Source: Lysinibacillus agricola
GTDB taxonomy: Bacteria; Bacillota; Bacilli; Bacillales_A; Planococcaceae
Assembly: GCF_016638705.1 (NCBI RefSeq)
Contig: NZ_CP067341.1
Span: 3,537,501 to 3,601,500 of the forward strand
DNA: 64,000 nt
Reading direction: 5' to 3'
Below, piece by piece: positions 17,928 through 26,208 of this stretch (the stretch's first letter is position 1; the number at the start of each line of letters is the position of its first letter). Under the pieces are notes generated by a model. It was given only the letters and a program-made list of their open reading frames with translations, was not told the DNA's origin and did not search any database. The position numbers and the translations under genes were made by a program.

Positions 17928-18671
17928 ATGAAAATCACTAATTTATCGCAAATACAATCTAACCCTGTATACTCAACGAATAAAAATAATCATATAAAAA
18001 GTGATCAGTCTCATTTAACAGAAGCAGGTGTATATTCTCAGGAGAGTGTTCAGACTTCCGAACTACCGTGCAACTATACGCCAAATGAAGTAGGAATGAA
18101 GTCGAATGTCAATCTGGTTTCATTCAAAGGAAGTCGTTCATTAAATACACCGAATTGGGACATCATCCCGACAAAAGGCATGAAAGTTCCCCCGCAGGAT
18201 GTATTAATCAGCCAACTCAAAGCATTAGTTGAAAAATCAATGCGAAATACAAATCGAGACGCCATAGAAGGCTTTCATTACGAGAAAAATAAATTACACG
18301 CACAATATATTTCTTCCGTATCCCCTGACCGAAAAACGCTTCACAAACAAGCGATGCAAGCAATAAAAAAATTTGAATCAGAGGAAACAACACAGATAGG
18401 TGAAATGACGCTTGTGGATTATTTGATTAAACACGACAATATACAAACGGAAACAAATAAAAGTCTTGTGGCAGGTGGCGTGTTGCGTCCTAGTATCAAT
18501 TCTTTAGGTGGTTATGACTATGATGTCGTCGTTGGAGGGATTAAGGTAATGGAAAGCGTAAATGGACAATGGTCTTACGGACTGACGCCAGCCGAAAAAC
18601 AAAAATCAGACGAGTTTTATCAGCTCTATTGGTCATTTGTAGATGAAGCAGAAAATGATTTAAAGATATGA
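17928..18671 (+). CDS. Hypothetical protein (247 aa)
   Basis: The ATG is preceded by AAAGGGATG at about 11 bases. No signal peptide or membrane segment. The first 60 residues are low-complexity and polar (MKITNLSQIQSNPVYSTNKN), a style seen in Bacillus proteins that are exported or cell-surface-associated without a signal. The rest is helical (KSMRNTNRDAIEGFHYEKNK; LTPAEKQKSDEFYQLYWSFV). I do not recognise a family. The stop overlaps the start of a 41-codon frame (ATGA), suggesting possible coupling. Confidence 0.65.
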   Translation: MKITNLSQIQSNPVYSTNKNNHIKSDQSHLTEAGVYSQESVQTSELPCNYTPNEVGMKSNVNLVSFKGSRSLNTPNWDIIPTKGMKVPPQDVLISQLKALVEKSMRNTNRDAIEGFHYEKNKLHAQYISSVSPDRKTLHKQAMQAIKKFESEETTQIGEMTLVDYLIKHDNIQTETNKSLVAGGVLRPSINSLGGYDYDVVVGGIKVMESVNGQWSYGLTPAEKQKSDEFYQLYWSFVDEAENDLKI

Positions 18672-18793
18672 AGCTTGTTAAAAGACAAACTAGAATAGCT
18701 GAAGATAAAATTAAAACAATAGAAGTTCGTGAATGGGAAGCTGCCAATTATCAAAGCCATCAATTAATTGAAGGCTTTGATAGTATATTGTAG
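18668..18793 (+). CDS. Possible small translationally coupled ORF (41 aa)
   Basis: The ATG overlaps the upstream stop as ATGA, and the frame reads MKLVKRQTRIAEDKIKTIEV and on to FDSIL before TAG. The composition is charged and helical. It contains a 10-bp perfect inverted repeat (TATCAAAGCC at 18749 and its complement at 18773), which could instead be the terminator of the 247-aa gene. This makes the ORF uncertain. Confidence 0.35.
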   Translation: MKLVKRQTRIAEDKIKTIEVREWEAANYQSHQLIEGFDSIL

Positions 18794-18966
18794 CTTTAGA
18801 ATAAAAATTGATTAAAAAGTTTTCTTCAACCTTTGTATAACAGTAAATGCAAAAAAACATTTTAAAGAAAGCTATGTCAATAGGGAGTTAATCTTTCTAA
18901 CTAAGAGGTACAATAATGAAAATCATTTAATATCCATAAGAAACTAAATTCTCTATACGTTTCTTT

Positions 18967-20202
18967 TTACTTATGTTCATCCCAAAAGTCCTTACTAAAA
19001 CTCGTATTTGCTTGATATTCCCCTACTGGTTTGGCAATATCTGACCCTCGTAAAATCGTTCCTTTTCCAAACTTTTGCTCGATTTGATCCACCAGTTTAA
19101 TGATTGGTTCATCTTTTATATGTTCTTCAAAGTTAAATAACGTTAGCTGCTGTGTCGTTTCTTTAATATCACTGACATTCGATACGGTAACGCCCAGTAA
19201 TCGTACAGGTTCCTCGTCCCAATGCTTATTAAATAGATACCAGGCATGCTCAACTATATCCTCTTTTGAATGAATCGCGTTATTGATGGACTTACTCCGT
19301 GTACATGTTTCCCAATCAGCTGAACGAATCATGATACTTACAGTAACTCCAGCAAGTTTCTTGGCCTTTAATCTGTCCGCTACCTTTTCAGAAAGTGTTG
19401 ATATAATTTTATATAATTCATCTCTATCTGTCGTATCATGAGAAAGTGTTGTTGAATTCCCTACACTTTTCGTATCGTATATTGCTTCTGGATCAACAGG
19501 TCTATCATCTTCACCATTTGCCTTTTGCTTCATACGTAGACCATTAATGCCAAAGTATTGTTTTAATACATATTCATCCGCTACGGCTAGTTCTCCAATT
19601 GTTCGGATACCTAATTTCCTCAATTTCTCCGCTGTACTTTTGCCAACCCCATGCATCTCAATGACATTCATCGGCCACAATACTGTTGGCACATCACGCT
19701 TACGGAGTATTGTAATCCCCATTGGCTTTTTCATATCACTTGCCATTTTCGCCAAAAATTTATTCGGTGCAATGCCGATTGAACAAGGAAGTTGCAGTTC
19801 GTTCCAAATTCTATCTTGCATATTTTGTACTTGTTGCAATACATTTTGGCCTTCCACTATAGGAAGTTGCAAATATCCTTCATCGATGGAAACTGGTTGG
19901 AGAATTTCGCTATACTCTTTTAACAAATTAAAAAAAGCCTTGGACGCAGCTCTATATCGTTCAAAATTAGGAGGTAGGACAATTAGCTCTGGGCACTTTC
20001 GCCGCGCCTCTCCGACATTCATAGTTGTATAAACACCACTTGCTCTTGCTTCGTAGCTACACGTAATAATAATACCTCTACGCTCTTTAGGATTACCCGC
20101 GATGGCTACTGGTTTCCCTTTTAATGAGGAATCGTAAATTTGTTCAACAGAGGCATAGAAGCAATTAAGGTCAATATGTAAAATGATTCTTCCTTTATTC
20201 AT
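18967..20202 (-). CDS. dinB: DNA polymerase IV (Y-family)
   Basis: A 411-aa translesion DNA polymerase. Catalytic carboxylates are visible: D11 in ILHIDLNCFYASVE and D107/E108 in PVSIDEGYL. The steric-gate region and finger sequence (SYEARASGVYTTMNVGEARR) and the helix-hairpin-helix MHGVGKSTAEKLRKLGI of the thumb follow, then the little-finger domain. It copies past damaged bases and may raise mutation rates under stress. GGAG lies 7 bases before the ATG. I see no obvious LexA box upstream. Confidence 0.93.
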   Translation of the reverse strand: MNKGRIILHIDLNCFYASVEQIYDSSLKGKPVAIAGNPKERRGIIITCSYEARASGVYTTMNVGEARRKCPELIVLPPNFERYRAASKAFFNLLKEYSEILQPVSIDEGYLQLPIVEGQNVLQQVQNMQDRIWNELQLPCSIGIAPNKFLAKMASDMKKPMGITILRKRDVPTVLWPMNVIEMHGVGKSTAEKLRKLGIRTIGELAVADEYVLKQYFGINGLRMKQKANGEDDRPVDPEAIYDTKSVGNSTTLSHDTTDRDELYKIISTLSEKVADRLKAKKLAGVTVSIMIRSADWETCTRSKSINNAIHSKEDIVEHAWYLFNKHWDEEPVRLLGVTVSNVSDIKETTQQLTLFNFEEHIKDEPIIKLVDQIEQKFGKGTILRGSDIAKPVGEYQANTSFSKDFWDEHK

Positions 20203-20260
20203 ATTCTATCTCCTCATTTACTTTGGCTTACCCTTCTGACTGGGGTTATGCGCCTGCACA

Positions 20261-20318
20261 ATGGCGCATAAAAACTATTCATATTTACATGAGAAATAAT
20301 ACGCACTTTATGCGCCAT
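20261..20318. repeat. Long-loop inverted repeat between dinB and the MocR gene
   Basis: ATGGCGCATAAA at 20261 and its exact complement at 20307 enclose 34 bases. It lies upstream of dinB and downstream of the MocR gene on the same strand. It could end the MocR transcript or regulate dinB; the long loop makes either uncertain. Confidence 0.4.
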
Positions 20319-20366
20319 CGTATCACCACTTTTCTTTACATACCTTTATTATAAGCCTTCCTTACT

Positions 20367-21764
20367 TTAATCAACAAATGAATAATCACCATTACTTTCA
20401 AGTAAATCCTTCAATATAATTAGGGCTTGTTCAAGCTGATTTTCCGGAGCAGTAATTGCCAAACGAACTGCATTTACCGGCTTCGCATTTCCAACTGCAA
20501 AACGTTCAGCTGCATACACTTGCACACCAGCCCTTGATGCAAGCAATTCAAACTGAACACTCGTGAATTTTTCAGGGAGTATAAGCCATCTGAAAATGCA
20601 TTCTTCCTCTCCTAAAATGGTATAATCCCCCAAATATTGATTAACAAGGGCATTTTGTTGCTTTGCATACAACCGGTGTTTTTCTAAAATTGTTTGTGCA
20701 ACACCATCATGAATCATCCTTGCTGTAAGCTCCGCCATCATTGGGGATACTGAAATATTTATATTATAAAGTGTTTCCATTATTTTTTTCCGAAGCGTTG
20801 GAGGTGTAACGATAAAGGATAGTCGTAAGCCAGGTGAAATGGTTTTAGACACACTGGCAATATAAATGACTTTTTCTGGTGCATAGGAGGCTATTGGTGC
20901 AAGTGGCTGCTCCTTCAGAAAACTATATATCGCATCCTCAATGACGATTAAGCCTCTCTGCTTTGCAACTTCTGCGATTATTTTTCTTGTTTCCATCGAC
21001 ATTGTATGGGTAGTTGGATTATGAAAATCAGGAATAACATAAAGACCTTTTATATGCTCATTTTTACAAGCGTATAATAGCCCCTCTCTTGTCATTTCTC
21101 CATTTCTTTGTTGGATTGCTACTAGTTGGATCCCAAGCATATTTGCTGCTGTTTTTATACCTGCATAGGTAATGGGATCAGTTCCAATTCGATCTCCTGG
21201 TTGAAACAATGCAGCTAACGTGCCAACAATCGCATTTTTGTCCCCTGCCCCAAGCAATACAGGTTGATCCGTTTGAAAGTTGACCTTTTCCAAAAGCTTC
21301 ATTGCGGCTTCCGTTTGCCACGCATTTCCTTCAGGTCGTCCGTACTGAAATAATTTACTAAAATTAGGGTCATTCATCATCTTTTTCATATAACGTGTAA
21401 TATCCTCATTAGCATGATTTTCTGGTAAAACAGAACCCATTTCGATCATCTGAGAAGCATTACTTGTTGGTAATAAAATTTTATTTGTCGCCGCATCTGA
21501 TGAAACGAATGTTCCACTTCCGATAGAAGCATAAATAAGCCCCTTCTGCCCACAAAGTTTAAAAGCTCTTGTGATCGTGCTTAAATTAACATCTAAAAAA
21601 TCAGCTAGCTCACGCTGAGGAGGTAGCTTCGTGCCTGGCGATAATTTTCCATCCTTTATATCTTGTTCAAGCTGTTCAGCAATTGCTATATATAATGGAG
21701 CCGAACCTTTGCTAATATTCGGTTTCCAACTCATTGGATATTCTTCAAACGAATTAACTGGCAT
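20367..21764 (-). CDS. MocR-type GntR regulator with aminotransferase domain
   Basis: A 465-aa fusion. Residues about 15-85 form a GntR winged helix (YIAIAEQLEQDIKDGKLSPG, then PPQRELADFLDVNLSTITRAF). The rest is a fold-type I aminotransferase domain with VIEDAIYSFL and the PLP lysine in SVSKTISPGLRLSF. Members bind PLP and sense an amino compound. The gene is divergent from an aminotransferase at 21898, with TTGCATACAAT repeats between, so it most likely controls that gene and itself. The start could be ATG 21764 or an ATG ten codons later (MSWKPNISKG). Confidence 0.9.
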   Translation of the reverse strand: MPVNSFEEYPMSWKPNISKGSAPLYIAIAEQLEQDIKDGKLSPGTKLPPQRELADFLDVNLSTITRAFKLCGQKGLIYASIGSGTFVSSDAATNKILLPTSNASQMIEMGSVLPENHANEDITRYMKKMMNDPNFSKLFQYGRPEGNAWQTEAAMKLLEKVNFQTDQPVLLGAGDKNAIVGTLAALFQPGDRIGTDPITYAGIKTAANMLGIQLVAIQQRNGEMTREGLLYACKNEHIKGLYVIPDFHNPTTHTMSMETRKIIAEVAKQRGLIVIEDAIYSFLKEQPLAPIASYAPEKVIYIASVSKTISPGLRLSFIVTPPTLRKKIMETLYNINISVSPMMAELTARMIHDGVAQTILEKHRLYAKQQNALVNQYLGDYTILGEEECIFRWLILPEKFTSVQFELLASRAGVQVYAAERFAVGNAKPVNAVRLAITAPENQLEQALIILKDLLESNGDYSFVD

Positions 21765-21795
21765 ATTCTAAGCTAAGCTCCTTCTTTCTCATTTT

Positions 21796-21844
21796 TTGCA
21801 TACAATATTTAATTGTCTTGCATACAATGATAATATTGTATGCA
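21796..21844. promoter_or_regulatory. MocR operator: two direct repeats plus one inverted copy
   Basis: TTGCATACAAT occurs at 21796-21806 and again at 21818-21828, 22 bases apart (two helical turns); the inverted copy ATTGTATGCA lies at 21835-21844. Direct repeats on one face of the helix with an inverted half are the usual binding architecture for MocR/PdxR-type regulators. The inverted copy overlaps the candidate -35 of the rightward gene (TTGTAT at 21836, 17 bases before TATAAT at 21859-21864). Confidence 0.8.
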
Positions 21845-21864
21845 TATGATGGCAATGATATAAT
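21836..21864 (+). promoter_or_regulatory. Promoter of the aminotransferase gene
   Basis: TTGTAT and TATAAT are separated by 17 bases; the -10 is a perfect consensus. The -35 lies within the MocR inverted operator half. Confidence 0.6.
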
Positions 21865-21897
21865 TTTTAAAAAATCAGAAAAAAGGAATGAAAAATA

Positions 21898-23064
21898 ATG
21901 CAATTTTCAGAAAAGATATTAAATACCCCGTCCTCATTCATCCGAAATATTTTGAAAGTAACTGAATCTGAGGATGTCATTTCTTTTGCAGGGGGGCTTC
22001 CAAACCCAATCTCTTTCCCAGTTGAAGCGTTAAAGGCTTCTGCGAACCATGCCATTACGGAAAATGGTAGTCGTCTATTCCAATACTCAGGTACACAAGG
22101 TTATGCGCCTTTACGTGAGTACATTGCTGCAAAATATCAACGAGTACACGGACTAGATGTTCATGCTGACGATGTATTAATTACAACAGGATCACAACAA
22201 GCTCTTGAACTAATTGGGAAAGTACTTATTAACAAAGGCGATGGTATCGTCATCGAGGAGCCTGGTTACTTAGGTGCTATTCAAGCTTTCACATTAAGTG
22301 AGCCAACCTTCTATGGTGTAACACTCGAAAATGATGGATTAAACTTAGAAGAATTAGAGAATGCACTACAACAACCAAATGTAAAATTCGTGTATACAGT
22401 TCCAAATTTCCAAAACCCAACAGGTCTTACGTATTCTAAAGAAAAACGTCAGCAAATTTGCGAAATCATGTCAAAATATAATGATGTAGCGTTAATTGAG
22501 GATGACCCGTATGGAGAATTACGCTTCCAAGGCGAGCCACTACCGTACATTGGTGCTGGTAAATTAGAAAATAGTATTTTGCTAGGTTCTTTCTCTAAAA
22601 CGGTCACACCAGGAATGCGTCTTGGCTTTATCATTACAAAAAATAAAGAATTAATGGAGCATATCGAAACAGCGAAGCAAGCAACAGACCTACACACAAA
22701 TATTTTCTCTCAATATGTCATTTATGATTATTTAGCAAACAATGACTATATGGAGCACGTTCAGAAAATTATAGCGTTATATAAAAATCAAGCAGATGCT
22801 ATGCTAAATGCGATGGAGGAGTTTTTCCCCGCACATGTGGACTATACACGACCTGAAGGTGGAATGTTCATTTGGGCTACAATGAACAATGGAGCTTCGT
22901 CATTAGATATCTTCCAAAAAGCGATGGAGCAAAAAGTTGCCTTCGTACCTGGCGACCCATTCTACACAGCTAAAACGGGTGTAAATACAATGCGCCTAAA
23001 TTATACAAATGCAACACCAGAAGTCATCCGAGAAGGAATAAAACGCTTAGGTAGCATTTTATAA
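21898..23064 (+). CDS. PLP-dependent aminotransferase, class I/II (LysN/2-aminoadipate-like)
   Basis: A 388-aa enzyme. It has GGLPNPISFPVE near the N-terminus, SGTQGYAPLREYIA, TVPNFQNPTGLTYS, EDDPYGELRF, and the Schiff-base lysine in LLGSFSKTVTPGMRLGF, then a C-terminal RLNYTNATPEVI with the carboxylate-binding Arg. These fit the 2-aminoadipate/aromatic/multi-substrate aminotransferase group. It is divergent from and probably controlled by the MocR protein. A weak ribosome site (AAAAAGGAATG) precedes the ATG. Confidence 0.88.
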   Translation: MQFSEKILNTPSSFIRNILKVTESEDVISFAGGLPNPISFPVEALKASANHAITENGSRLFQYSGTQGYAPLREYIAAKYQRVHGLDVHADDVLITTGSQQALELIGKVLINKGDGIVIEEPGYLGAIQAFTLSEPTFYGVTLENDGLNLEELENALQQPNVKFVYTVPNFQNPTGLTYSKEKRQQICEIMSKYNDVALIEDDPYGELRFQGEPLPYIGAGKLENSILLGSFSKTVTPGMRLGFIITKNKELMEHIETAKQATDLHTNIFSQYVIYDYLANNDYMEHVQKIIALYKNQADAMLNAMEEFFPAHVDYTRPEGGMFIWATMNNGASSLDIFQKAMEQKVAFVPGDPFYTAKTGVNTMRLNYTNATPEVIREGIKRLGSIL

Positions 23065-23121
23065 AGTGAAACTTAATCAATGGTGGGTTCTTTCTGATTA
23101 TTAGTCTTCACCAATCGGGCT

Positions 23122-23194
23122 TTTACGGGCAGTTCAACTTCCAGCTAATGCCTTCATTTTGAGGTTTGTACCTGACGCTTTGGTTGCCCGTAAA
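23122..23194. repeat. Inverted repeat in the gap after the aminotransferase
   Basis: TTTACGGGCA at 23122 and its exact complement at 23185 enclose about 53 bases. It lies just before a strong terminator. No role is evident. Confidence 0.35.
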
Positions 23195-23213
23195 TGCCGG
23201 ATAAGAAGAACAA

Positions 23214-23255
23214 AAAGCCGTATGAGCACTTTTTATGTTGTGCTTATACGGCTTT
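23214..23255. terminator. Bidirectional terminator
   Basis: AAAGCCGTAT-AGCAC and GTGCT-ATACGGCTTT form a long stem, with A-rich and T-rich flanks on the two sides. It separates the convergent aminotransferase and XRE-cupin genes. Confidence 0.8.
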
Positions 23256-23268
23256 CCCATTTATACAT

Positions 23269-23823
23269 TTAGTTTGGATAATAGATAGTCATACTTAATC
23301 GTGTTAACGTATCACAAGGATTCATGTAGATGTGTGGACGATCTGCTTTAAATCTAATGGAGTCACCACACTTTAAGTGAAATTCATCTTCATTGACTCT
23401 AATCACTAGTTCACCATCAAAAACAGTGATAAACTCCTCTGTGCCATCTTTATGAGCCTCAGCGCTTAATGTCCCTTCCCTTTCAATCTCCACCGTATAT
23501 ATTTCAAAGCGGTTATCCTCTTGAAAAGGGAAATTTGGGTATACCCTATACCTTCCATTATCCTCAGACAGTATTTGAATATCTTCTCTACATATAACCT
23601 CAGTATCAGGCTGTGGATTATTAATTAGAGTAGTAAAAGATACCTTTAGCCCATTCGCTATTTTCCAAATAGTTGTAAGAGTTGGGCTGGACTCTCCCCT
23701 TTCAATTTGTCCTATCATCGTTTTACTTACACCACACAATTGAGAAACTTTCTCCAAGCTTAATTTTTCTTTCTCGCGAATCGTCTTTAAATTTCTTGCA
23801 AAAATAAGATGAATTTCTTCCAT
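23269..23823 (-). CDS. XRE-family regulator with C-terminal cupin domain
   Basis: About 184 aa starting MEEIHLIFARNLKTIREKEK, with GAGGGG 7 bases before the ATG at 23823. Residues 7-62 are a Cro/CI helix-turn-helix (KLSLEKVSQLCGVSKTMIGQIERG); residues about 110-180 form a small cupin barrel (EFITVFDGELVIRVNEDEFHL, CGDSIRFKADRPHIY). Such proteins sense a small ligand. The gene is divergent from a LysE exporter with a 15-bp-arm inverted repeat between them, so it most likely represses the exporter. A frame extension to 24027 runs into the exporter gene and is not real. Confidence 0.9.
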   Translation of the reverse strand: MEEIHLIFARNLKTIREKEKLSLEKVSQLCGVSKTMIGQIERGESSPTLTTIWKIANGLKVSFTTLINNPQPDTEVICREDIQILSEDNGRYRVYPNFPFQEDNRFEIYTVEIEREGTLSAEAHKDGTEEFITVFDGELVIRVNEDEFHLKCGDSIRFKADRPHIYMNPCDTLTRLSMTIYYPN

Positions 23824-23843
23824 TAAATATCCCCTCTTCGAAA

Positions 23844-23872
23844 TGTACAATATAACGACCGATATGTATAAT
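23844..23872 (+). promoter_or_regulatory. Promoter of the LysE exporter gene
   Basis: TGTACA at 23844-23849 and TATAAT at 23867-23872 are separated by 17 bases. The -35 overlaps the left operator arm and the right arm lies just after the -10, so a bound repressor would block it. Confidence 0.6.
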
Positions 23873-23894
23873 AAAAAGACGGTCGTTATATTGT
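23847..23894. promoter_or_regulatory. Operator between the XRE-cupin and LysE genes
   Basis: ACAATATAACGACCG (23847-23861) and its exact reverse complement (23880-23894) are separated by 18 bases, so the arm centres are 33 bases apart, close to three helical turns. The arms flank the -10 of the exporter promoter. This fits two dimers or a looped dimer of the divergent XRE-cupin regulator. Confidence 0.8.
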
Positions 23895-23938
23895 TTATTT
23901 CAGACATTATAACAAACAATTTCAAAGGGGGTCCACAA

Positions 23939-24526
23939 ATGCCTTTATTTTCTTTTTTAGTATTCGTAATAATTACCAGTTTCACTCCAGGTCCTAACAA
24001 TATCATGGCGATGTCATTTGCAAACAAACATGGATTAGCAAGAACTCTTCAATTTTGTATTGGTGTTGGGGTCGGCTTTTTAACGATTACGGGCTTGAGT
24101 TGTTTATTTAATGGGGTCCTTACAAATATCATGCCAATGATCGAATTTCCTTTGACCATTATTGGTGTAGGGTATATGTTATATTTGGCTTATAAAGTAC
24201 TAACTAGCAAGGAAAATGATAGTGATCAAGAAGAGGAAAACAAACGAAGCTTATTTTTAGTAGGCGTCTTATTACAATTCGTGAACCCTAAAGGTATTTT
24301 GTTTGGCATTACTGTAGTAGCAACCTATATTCTTCCCTATTATTCTTCCTATATCAGCTATTTTCTTTTTACTTTATTTTTAGGAATGGTAGGTATAATG
24401 AGTACATTTAGTTGGGCTCTATTTGGTTCAGCTTTTCAAAAAATACTTCAACAGTATCGTCAATCGTTTAATATTGTGATGGCTCTTTTATTAGTGTACA
24501 GCGCGATTTCAATTCTCATTCATTAA
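23939..24526 (+). CDS. LysE-family amino acid exporter
   Basis: About 195 aa with six hydrophobic segments. It has the family signature FTPGPNNIMAMSFANKHGLA near residues 15-35 and QFVNPKGILFGIT in the second half. It exports an amino acid or analogue. I start at ATG 23939 with AAAGGGGG 7 bases upstream; the frame is open from 23843, but that part is the operator region. It is divergent from its probable regulator. Confidence 0.9.
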   Translation: MPLFSFLVFVIITSFTPGPNNIMAMSFANKHGLARTLQFCIGVGVGFLTITGLSCLFNGVLTNIMPMIEFPLTIIGVGYMLYLAYKVLTSKENDSDQEEENKRSLFLVGVLLQFVNPKGILFGITVVATYILPYYSSYISYFLFTLFLGMVGIMSTFSWALFGSAFQKILQQYRQSFNIVMALLLVYSAISILIH

Positions 24527-24552
24527 TAGGATAATCCGACAACGTAAAAAGC

Positions 24553-24587
24553 AACCCTCTTCGTGCGCTATAGCGTCGAAAAGGGTT
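24553..24587. terminator. Terminator-like hairpin after the LysE gene
   Basis: AACCCTCTTCG and CGAAAAGGGTT pair with one mismatch. It lies between the convergent LysE gene and the 40-aa ORF. Confidence 0.5.
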
Positions 24588-24606
24588 ACTTCGCTCAAAT
24601 CTGAAA

Positions 24607-24729
24607 TTATTTTGTATATGTCAAAACGGCATTTTTCTTAAATTTAGCTAAAGCTTGTGTTGCCTCATTTTTGTTTGTATACTCAAAAATCCGAACGTCC
24701 TTTTTGTCAAATACTGTAATAACCCACAT
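24607..24729 (-). CDS. Small hypothetical protein (40 aa)
   Basis: Starts MWVITVFDKKDVRIFEYTNK and ends NAVLTYTK before TAA. GGGAG lies 9 bases before the ATG and the codon use looks normal. The sequence suggests a beta-hairpin followed by a helix (NEATQALAKFKKN), a style seen in small Bacillus proteins of unknown function. It is too short for the usual gene-length cutoff but has good start signals and a hairpin after it. Confidence 0.65.
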   Translation of the reverse strand: MWVITVFDKKDVRIFEYTNKNEATQALAKFKKNAVLTYTK

Positions 24730-24873
24730 AATTAAATTCTCCCTTTCAATTTGTTTTTGTAATATAACAACCACCGAAAATCGTGATACTTTTTCTAACT
24801 GTTTTATAACAATTTCTAACCTGATTCTTATTTTACGCCGATTTTTTTAAAAATAAAGCTTTATGTGAAGCCC

Positions 24874-24921
24874 TTCACAAACTGTTCAATTTCAAAACGC
24901 TTTCATTGAACAATTTGTGAA
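24874..24921. repeat. Long hairpin
   Basis: TTCACAAACTGTTCAAT and ATTGAACAATTTGTGAA pair over 17 positions with one mismatch around a 14-base loop. It could be a terminator or a small mobile palindrome; the flanks lack a clear T-run. Confidence 0.5.
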
Positions 24922-25012
24922 AACCTGATTTTTCAAGGCATAAAAACAATTCTTTTCGTTTTAGCACCCATCACTTTTTATCTCTAATTTGCCAATAGTG
25001 GGTTTTCGACTG

Positions 25013-25096
25013 ACCTGAGCAGTTTTCTTGGTAACCCGGGCACTTTACCTTCCTACCTGAGCGTTTCCCCGACGAACCCGAGCACGTTTCTACGAT
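25013..25096. repeat. Degenerate 21-bp tandem repeat (four units)
   Basis: Four successive 21-base units begin ACCTGAGC, ACCCGGGC, ACCTGAGC and ACCCGAGC, each followed by a variable T-rich part. The period is a multiple of three, so frames stay open, but no start or ribosome site is associated. A second unrelated-looking 21-bp array lies near 49968. Confidence 0.55.
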
Positions 25097-25209
25097 TTTA
25101 TTCATCCAACAGAAAAAAACCGTATGTACGCCTTTTCCACGACGCACAAACGGCTTTTCAATTTCGATAATAATTAAGTAGTAGTAGTAGATTTTAATTC
25201 CATAGGTTT

Positions 25210-26208
25210 TTATGAACAGAATGCTTCTTCTTGCTTCTCTGATAATTCAATTTCAAATCCTAAATCCTCAAGCATACGATAATCACTATTTGCTTCTTGA
25301 CCTTCAGTTGTTAAATAATCTCCAACAAATATACTGTTTGCCGCATAAATGCCTAGTGGCTGAAGTGACCCAAGATTGACTTCACGACCACCAGAAATAC
25401 GAATTTCCTTTGTTGGATTGATATATCGGAATAACGCTAAAACCTTTAAACAATAGCGTGGATTTAATTCCTTTGTCCCTTCCAGCTTCGTGCCATCAAT
25501 CGCATTTAAGAAGTTGACTGGGATGGAATCCGCGTCTAATTGATGAAGTGCACGCGCAATATTCACGACATCCTCTTTTGTTTCCTTCATACCTATAATG
25601 GCACCTGAGCAAGGTGAGATTCCATGCTTTTTCGCAATTTCAACCGTATTCACACGATCTTCATAAGTATGAGACGTAGTAATATAAGAGTGATGTCGTT
25701 CAGATGTATTTAAGTTATGGTTGTAACGATCCACCCCCGCTTCTTTTAATTGCTGTGCCTGTTCTTCTTTTAATAAGCCAAGACAAGCACAAACTTTTAA
25801 GCCATACTTCTCTTTAATTTCAGTAACAGCTTCACTAACGACATTAACATCCTTTCGAGTTGGCCCACGACCACTTGCCACGATGCAATAAGTGCCGATT
25901 TTATTGTCAAATGCTCGTTTTGCCCCCGCTAAAATTTCTTCTTTCGTAATGAAAGGATATTTTTCAATCGGTGCTGTAGATTTAGATGACTGAGAACAAT
26001 AGCCACAATCCTCTGGGCAATAACCGCTCTTAGCATTCATAATCATATTTAATTTTACTTTTTTCCCATAGTAGTGCTTTCGAATAGCAAAGGCACCGTC
26101 CATCACCTTCAATAGTTCATCGTCATCACTATTTAAAATGGCAAGAGCCTCCTCATTGCTAATGATTTTCCCTGCAATAACTTCCTCTGCTAACTGTAAC
26201 CAATTCAT
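25210..26208 (-). CDS. bioB: Biotin synthase
   Basis: A 332-aa radical-SAM enzyme that inserts sulfur into dethiobiotin to make biotin. The [4Fe-4S] cysteines are C64, C68 and C71 in YCPEDCGYC. The second-cluster cysteines lie in YCIVASGRGP and CACLGLL and the Arg ligand is in IRISGGREV. It is the last gene of bioDAYB; its ATG directly abuts the bioY stop codon. The order D-A-Y-B matches the biotin operon known from Bacillus (Lysinibacillus) sphaericus. Confidence 0.96.
   Translation of the reverse strand: MNWLQLAEEVIAGKIISNEEALAILNSDDDELLKVMDGAFAIRKHYYGKKVKLNMIMNAKSGYCPEDCGYCSQSSKSTAPIEKYPFITKEEILAGAKRAFDNKIGTYCIVASGRGPTRKDVNVVSEAVTEIKEKYGLKVCACLGLLKEEQAQQLKEAGVDRYNHNLNTSERHHSYITTSHTYEDRVNTVEIAKKHGISPCSGAIIGMKETKEDVVNIARALHQLDADSIPVNFLNAIDGTKLEGTKELNPRYCLKVLALFRYINPTKEIRISGGREVNLGSLQPLGIYAANSIFVGDYLTTEGQEANSDYRMLEDLGFEIELSEKQEEAFCS

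Larger units (their letters stand above)
24730..25209. other. 480-base gap with hairpin and 21-bp periodic repeat
   Basis: No complete gene. It holds a long hairpin at 24874-24921 and a degenerate 4 x 21-bp tandem repeat at about 25013-25096, both listed separately. Confidence 0.6.

Noticed and set aside
19547..20032. 161-aa rightward frame opposite dinB
   Set aside because: Shadow of dinB on the other strand with no start signals.
23824..24027. N-terminal extension of the XRE-cupin protein
   Set aside because: It runs across the operator and into the LysE coding sequence; ATG 23823 has a proper ribosome site.
24874..24921. Riboswitch in the gap before bioB
   Set aside because: It is downstream of the operon's last gene and is a simple hairpin without conserved aptamer sequence.
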